Source of the DNA: JAFGFG01 sp964442905
Lineage (GTDB): Archaea > Aenigmatarchaeota > Aenigmatarchaeia > QMZP01 > JAFGSV01
Direction of reading: 5' to 3'
DNA length: 64,000 bases
Assembly: GCA_964442905.1 (NCBI GenBank)
Contig: CAYUBD010000002.1
Coordinates: 1 to 64,000, forward strand
Made by a program: the position numbers and the translations under genes. This document shows, in pieces, positions 39,201-45,200 of the stretch. The notes under the pieces are model-generated. The model saw only the letters and a list, made by a program, of their open reading frames with translations, was not told the origin of the DNA and did not search any database. Numbering within the stretch: position 1 is the first letter of the stretch; every line of letters begins with the position of its first letter.

Positions 39201-42200
39201 CTTATGTATTGCTCACCTGAGCCGCTCACAGTTATGTAAAGGCTGACGTTCGCAGTATCATCATTGTTGTTGCTCACATTGACCGTGAAATTGTGCGGTA
39301 TCTCCCATGATTGTGTCCTTGGTGTCACATTCGCTCCCTTGAGCGTGGGTGCGGTGTAGAAGAAGAACGTGTCGGGTGGGAACTTGGTAGTATCGTTATC
39401 AAAATAGTTCTCCTCGGCCGATCTCATGCTTATGTTGTACCAGCCAGCAGCGGCATCGGAACCCGGAGCCCATGTACAGTAGAATACGTTGGCACCGCTC
39501 CTGGTGATGCTTGTGCATGAATCGTTATAGCTTCCGGCGCTCTGGTTGAACCAGACATCGCTCTCATCGGCTGCTATGGGCTCTCCGCAGTAGTTTTCAA
39601 CGTATCCCTGAAGAAGTATCGTGTCGCCGGTGGTATAGTTTTCGGAACCGTCAGGGAAGACTATCGTGTTCGAGAGGCTGCCCGTTACATTGAAATCGTA
39701 ATATCCGTTGTCGCTGTAGGAATACGAATCATTGCATAACTGGCTGTCGATTACCTGTACATACCAGCTGTGCTGCCCGACTTCATACTCCTCGTCTATC
39801 AGCGGCGTGGACTCGTTGTCGCATGAAGCCGTGAAATCGAAATTGACAAATCCCGAGCTATTCGTGGACAGCCTCCTTCCCGAGTCCCATGTAGCGGATT
39901 CTCCGGTACCGACCTTCGTTATGTAAAGGTCCACCTGGACTCCCGGACCTACCGGGCCGCTCCTCAGTTCAATCAATGTCCACAGGCCGTTCCATTTTAT
40001 GGCATCGTTGTTTCCGCTGTCGCTGTCGAAATAGACTCCCCTGATCCTGAATTTCCTGTCTACCTTCCAAAGCCACGAATCGAGTATGTCCTGATCCGTT
40101 ATGTTGAGTTCTATGATGGTTTCAGTGGAGTTGGCAGCGGCATCGCCCAGCGTATCGCTCAGGCTGAAGAAAAATCCTCCCCTGTACTCAGAGCCGTTCC
40201 AGACTTCCGCCTCAAAGTCAGGAGAAGCGTTCATCGCGCTTAAAGAGCCAGTGGGGTCATAGTAATTGACCCTTGCCTTCAGGAGTACCCATTTGAGCTC
40301 CTCGAACTCCCAGTCGTTTCCGCCGATGTCCTCGTATTCCTTCCACGTGGAGTTGCCGTCATTGTCCAGCGTGCTCGCGCCGTTGAGGGTGACCCAGAAA
40401 CCTGTCCAGTTTATTATGTCATCTATGCCGTTGGCCGTGTCGCCGTAAACCAGCCTCAGGCTTGCTGTTCTGTTATCGGGGTCTTCCCACGCAGTCAGGG
40501 TTTCGGGGTCAGTTATGCTAATCGTGAAGTTTGTCACTGTCAGGTTCTGCTCTGACCCGAAAGTAGTTGAAAGGTTGTAGTAGTAGCTGCTTACGTATCC
40601 TGTGCCGTTCCACATCCTTATCTCAAGGTCTGGCATGGTGTTGCCTGCCTGCACTGAGCCGTTCGGGCTGTATACACTGACCATCGTCTTTATTTCTATG
40701 GAAGCCAGCCCGCTCATGGATGGGCCGCTGACCTCGTAGTCAAACCAGCTCGTATTGGCTTCTATCGTCCATATCTTAAATGTGTTATTCTGGGAAGCGA
40801 AACCGCAGCCCTCATCATTGCATGCATAGCAGTTCCATAGGTAATCATTGTCTGGCTTTATCAGCTTCTTGAAAACATAATCACCTTCTATGGCGCTTGT
40901 GTTTGTCTCATTTGCGTGCCAGCCTCCCGACCAGTTGCCATAGAGTGTCACGTTGTCAACGGAACTGGAAATAGAACAATTGAATGTGACAAGGTCCATC
41001 AGCTCGGTGGTTCCGTCTCCCGGAGTATTTAATGTCACGGACGGTGTTCCAAGAGAGACATTGAGAATCTGCTCAGAAGATGTAAGTGTGTCTGTCCCGT
41101 TGTCTATCATGCAACGCACATAATATACGTCCACATCACCGAAGATAATTGTGTGGTCATACCTGACACCGCTGTCAACATCTGTATGAGGGTTAGGTGA
41201 AGATGTGGAAGTGGCCCCCGAGGTGGGGAAATTCACGAAACCTGAAGAGGTGGTATTATACTGGAAATACAGGTCCACTCCTAATGGATCACCCACAGTT
41301 GGGGTACAGTTCATATCAATGCTCTGACTAGTCTTGATGCCTGGGTCCACCGAAGGTGTGTTAAGGACAATCCCGTCAAGGGTCGGCCAAGTTGTTGTGT
41401 AAGAGAATTCATCTGACACATTCCAGTTGCCTGCTGTGTCGTTTGAATATACCTTCCACTTGATCGTGGATCCAAGGGTTTCATTTACGTATTTGGTGAT
41501 ATTGGACCAGTCATCTGTTCCTGAAAGCGTTGTCCATGAGTCGTTCTTGAATTCATAGTTCGGCGTTCCGGAACAACCTGCAGCCGCACCCGGATTTCCT
41601 TTGTATACGATTGAAATAAGCCCGTTCTGTTCAAGGGCGACACTGCCGCCAGTGGTTCCGGAATACTCTTCCTCAGTGGTCATGGATATTACATCATTGG
41701 CTGATAGATTAAGGGCGAAGGAGGCCAAAGTGTTTGCTTCATCATGGGAGGAGGTCATCCTAGTGTAAGTGGAACCTGATCTCAGCCTGTCCTCCTTGAC
41801 ACCATTGATATAGAAGTTTATCTGAGGAGCTGTTCTGGCATCAGTGGTGTCAAGCTCCGGGCTGTTGACTGAAAAGTGGTATATCCCGTCTTCCAGAACA
41901 GTTATTTCATCATCGTCTGGGGTAAAGCTGTAGTAATCACCGTCCGTTGTCTCAGGGCTGGCATAGGTTAAGTTTACCGGGGTTGTCGGATTCCAGTCGG
42001 TTCCAGACTCAAGTCCGTTTATCTGGGCGGCAAAAAGACCTTCACCATCTGTATTGATTCTCCTTATCAGAAGGGTCGCATTGAAGCCTCCGACTGTAAC
42101 AGTAGCTGTATCACCCATCCTCGCGATTCCTATTGTCATGACCTCTCCGTCAGTCACGTTAACTAAACCTGCAAAATGCGTGGATGCGTAATTATTTCCC

Positions 42201-45200
42201 TCATCAGCATCATCCCTCATGTAGTTGTGGGAGGCCCTTGTCCCTGTCACTGGAGTACCATCAAGCTCGACTCTCACTCCAGTGGCTTCCCTATCCCCTG
42301 TCGAATAGGTCGGGATATTCACTGCGACATAATAAACCCCGGTACCGGATATTGTAATCTGGTCCTGGTTTGAAGCGTCTGAGTGGGTATAGCTACCATC
42401 CTCTATGACCTCTGTCCACTCCATGTCATATGTATAGCCACCAACACCTGAGTCCTCATTCAGGTTGGTTGCGGTTCCACCGTCCTTTAGCGTCCCAACC
42501 CCAAAAAATATCTCCTCACTGTCATTAATCATCTCAATGAACAGGCTTCCGCCTTCGGTGTTTACAGCCTCGGTGTTGTCACCCTCATCATTGAAGACAT
42601 ACACCTCCAGATAACCGCCTGCGGGCACATTCTCAATTATACCAGAATAGGTATTCGAGGATTCGAAATGGTCTCCTGTACTGCCTCCCTCACCTCTCAT
42701 ATATGAGCTTCCTGCATAACCTATACCCTGAACAGTTCCGTTGATTCTGAACTCGCTTTTAATAATACATCTGTTGTTATCCGAACCACTGTAGTCTGCA
42801 TCATGAACTGGCAAATGATAAGAAATGAAGTAATCCCCTGCCTGGTCTATGGTTATTCTGGTTGGGCTTCCCCCGTCATAGGAGAAATAATCGTCATCAT
42901 AATCCTGGGAGCCCCACTCAAACCCGAATTTTGAAGCCGTGTTCAGATTAGTACCACTAGTAGTCTCAGTTCCTTCGAACAATCCCCAGGCAGTATATGA
43001 GGTGGCATCGTTCCATGTACAACCAAAACTCACACACTGTCCCTGGGTTGCATAGTTGGTGCAGTCCCCGTCGGTCCAGTTGGTGCCGTTGTTGAACGAG
43101 AAGATGAAGCCTGAAAGGCTGTCTGCTGTGTCCTGCCATCTGAGGGCATGTTTTATGATTGTTCCGGCAGTAGTGCTGTCTGTTGAATTGTCAAACCACT
43201 GAGGTGGTATGGCATCGTTGTGCGCGTATTCTGTGTCCTGGCCGAACGTGAACATCAGATCGTGCTTGCCTGCTATAAGCACCTTCGAGACTTCGTATCC
43301 AGTCTCATCGCACTCGTAATCCTGAACGAAAACCGAGTCGTCAATCCACCCATATGGCTGTGCCTCATCGCCGCACCTAATATCCAGGAATTCCATTTGA
43401 CTGCCCTGGCTATAGTCGCTCCATGTCGTGCTATTTATGGGTGTTATGGTCAGGTTCGCCGTTCCATTGGTGGTGAACCTCACGGTCCAGTTGCCGCCGA
43501 CTGCCGGATACGACTGGACGTTTATTATATTCAGGTCGGCTTCCGTGACATTGGAATTATCATTTTCGGCAGTGGGGATATGAACCGATTGGTCTGCCGT
43601 GAATGATTCGGTCAGATATGATGACAACTTTGTAATCGAATCGATTAGCATTTCTGCATAATTTTGAATTTGAAACTTGCCATTTTCCATGGGTTCCTCC
43701 ACAAAATTATCTGCCATAGAAATTCCCTGCTGTCTGGATTGAGATGAAACCAGAATCGTTTTGGTTAAGGTCTCGGTCGAAAGTGGTTGGGATGATTCTG
43801 AGCTGCTGGAACTTAATCCAAGCAGTTCGAAGAAGAACGGGCAGTCACCGACCTTTGCCTGCTCTTCCCCATCCTGAAGATTTCCCGATGTCCAGGATTC
43901 GGATGGCGCAACCAGCTGCTGCTGCTCTCCGAAAAGCAGGTCCTCCGATTGCCAGTATCCTGTGGTTATGAGTACAGCCATCGACATGTTCTGTGAAGTT
44001 GAGCTCCTATTGGTCAGTTCACCGTCACCCGAGGCCACGGTGTAGCTGTAGTACAGGGCGGGGTCGCAGAGCAGGCTGAGTGGTATCGTAAGCTCCGTCT
44101 TCCTGTCAAGGTCAACAGGGGCCGTGTAATCGACGAATGGGTACTTCGTGACACTTATCGTGAAGGGGCCGAACGTCTTGTTGCCGGTGTAATTGTAGAG
44201 CGCATAGGTGACATACTGTGTGGGAATTGCCCCGCTGTCGTCCGTAATCAGTGAGAAGACGACGTTGCCGTCGGTATCAAGCAGCGTGACGTTAGAGTCG
44301 TTAAGCACCCCCCCTGTTGAATTGGTCACGACGACATCAAGGCTGTACTTCCTGAAGAACGTCCCGTTGTCTAAACCCCAGTTGAAATTCCAGGTGTCTG
44401 ACTGGATGTTTATCGTAGTGCCGTTGTCGGAAGTTGCCGAGAAGCCGTAACCATCCTCTATGTTGAGCTTGGTATCAGATGTCTCGTTGACCAGAGTGCC
44501 GTCTAGAATTAAGTCAATGTAGTTCGTGTAAGTGGCGCAGTCGTCCGTGACAGTGAAGACGTCCGTGACATATTCCTCGCCCATCGTATAGTTCGTCTGC
44601 ACTGCCTGCATGTAGTCGTATACCTCGCTCAGGGTGTGGTTCTCTGTGAGCGTTATGTTGCCTCCGTAGAAGTATACAGGCCTCACGGCATTGGTCTCAT
44701 ATCCGTCCACGAAATCTACGGTACCATCCGAATAACTTACATTATAATCGCTGTTTGGAACCTGACCAAGAGGGACAAGTCTCGTAGCGTGTATGCCTTC
44801 CGTATTAAGAATCTCAAGGTGTTCCGATTGGACTACTGGTGTTCCGGTCAGCGTTATCGTGTCATCCGTGCCTACGTCCTGGTTCTCGCTGGTGTCGCTG
44901 AAATCCCTGTGGGTTGGGGGATTATATGATATTCCCGTCTGAGCTGCAGCGGCAGATTCGTCGAGCATGGTGCACAGATTGTCGAAAAGCACCATCTCAA
45001 GGTTCAGCCCTTCTGCCTTGTCCTTATTTTCCAGGTCTGTTATCGTTTTGGAGAATTTGTATCCGTATTTCTTTATGTAGAAATCGTGTGGGGTGTAATT
45101 TGCTTTTGGTTGGTTGGCTTCGCCGACCATATTAACCTGTATCTTCCTGAATTCCAAAACCATAGGGGGAGTCGTACCGTTGACTGCCCATGTGCTCACG

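Larger units (their letters stand above)
15450..39345 (-). repeat. Array of about twenty three-domain Ig-like units (A-B-C) in the giant protein
   Basis: The central 24 kb is built from a repeating unit of about 330-350 residues. Domain A begins with GGWGE-x-(W/F)-x-F-(T/S)-V, has a C-x-x-C pair in most copies, and ends FxVEKDDVxxxYxxGNDTxxNRS. Domain B ends with P-x-C-x-Y-x-x-G-x-x-x-W and C-Y-K-D-N. Domain C carries PNGxxNY, D-x-CG, Y-x-CTWN, GWYN(I/V)T and ends with AFFL before the next GGWG. I could list about twenty domain A starts. Units are diverged from each other except within the 1,091-bp perfect repeat. All are extracellular, sequon-rich, and have conserved cysteines that could form intradomain disulfides. 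Confidence 0.85.
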
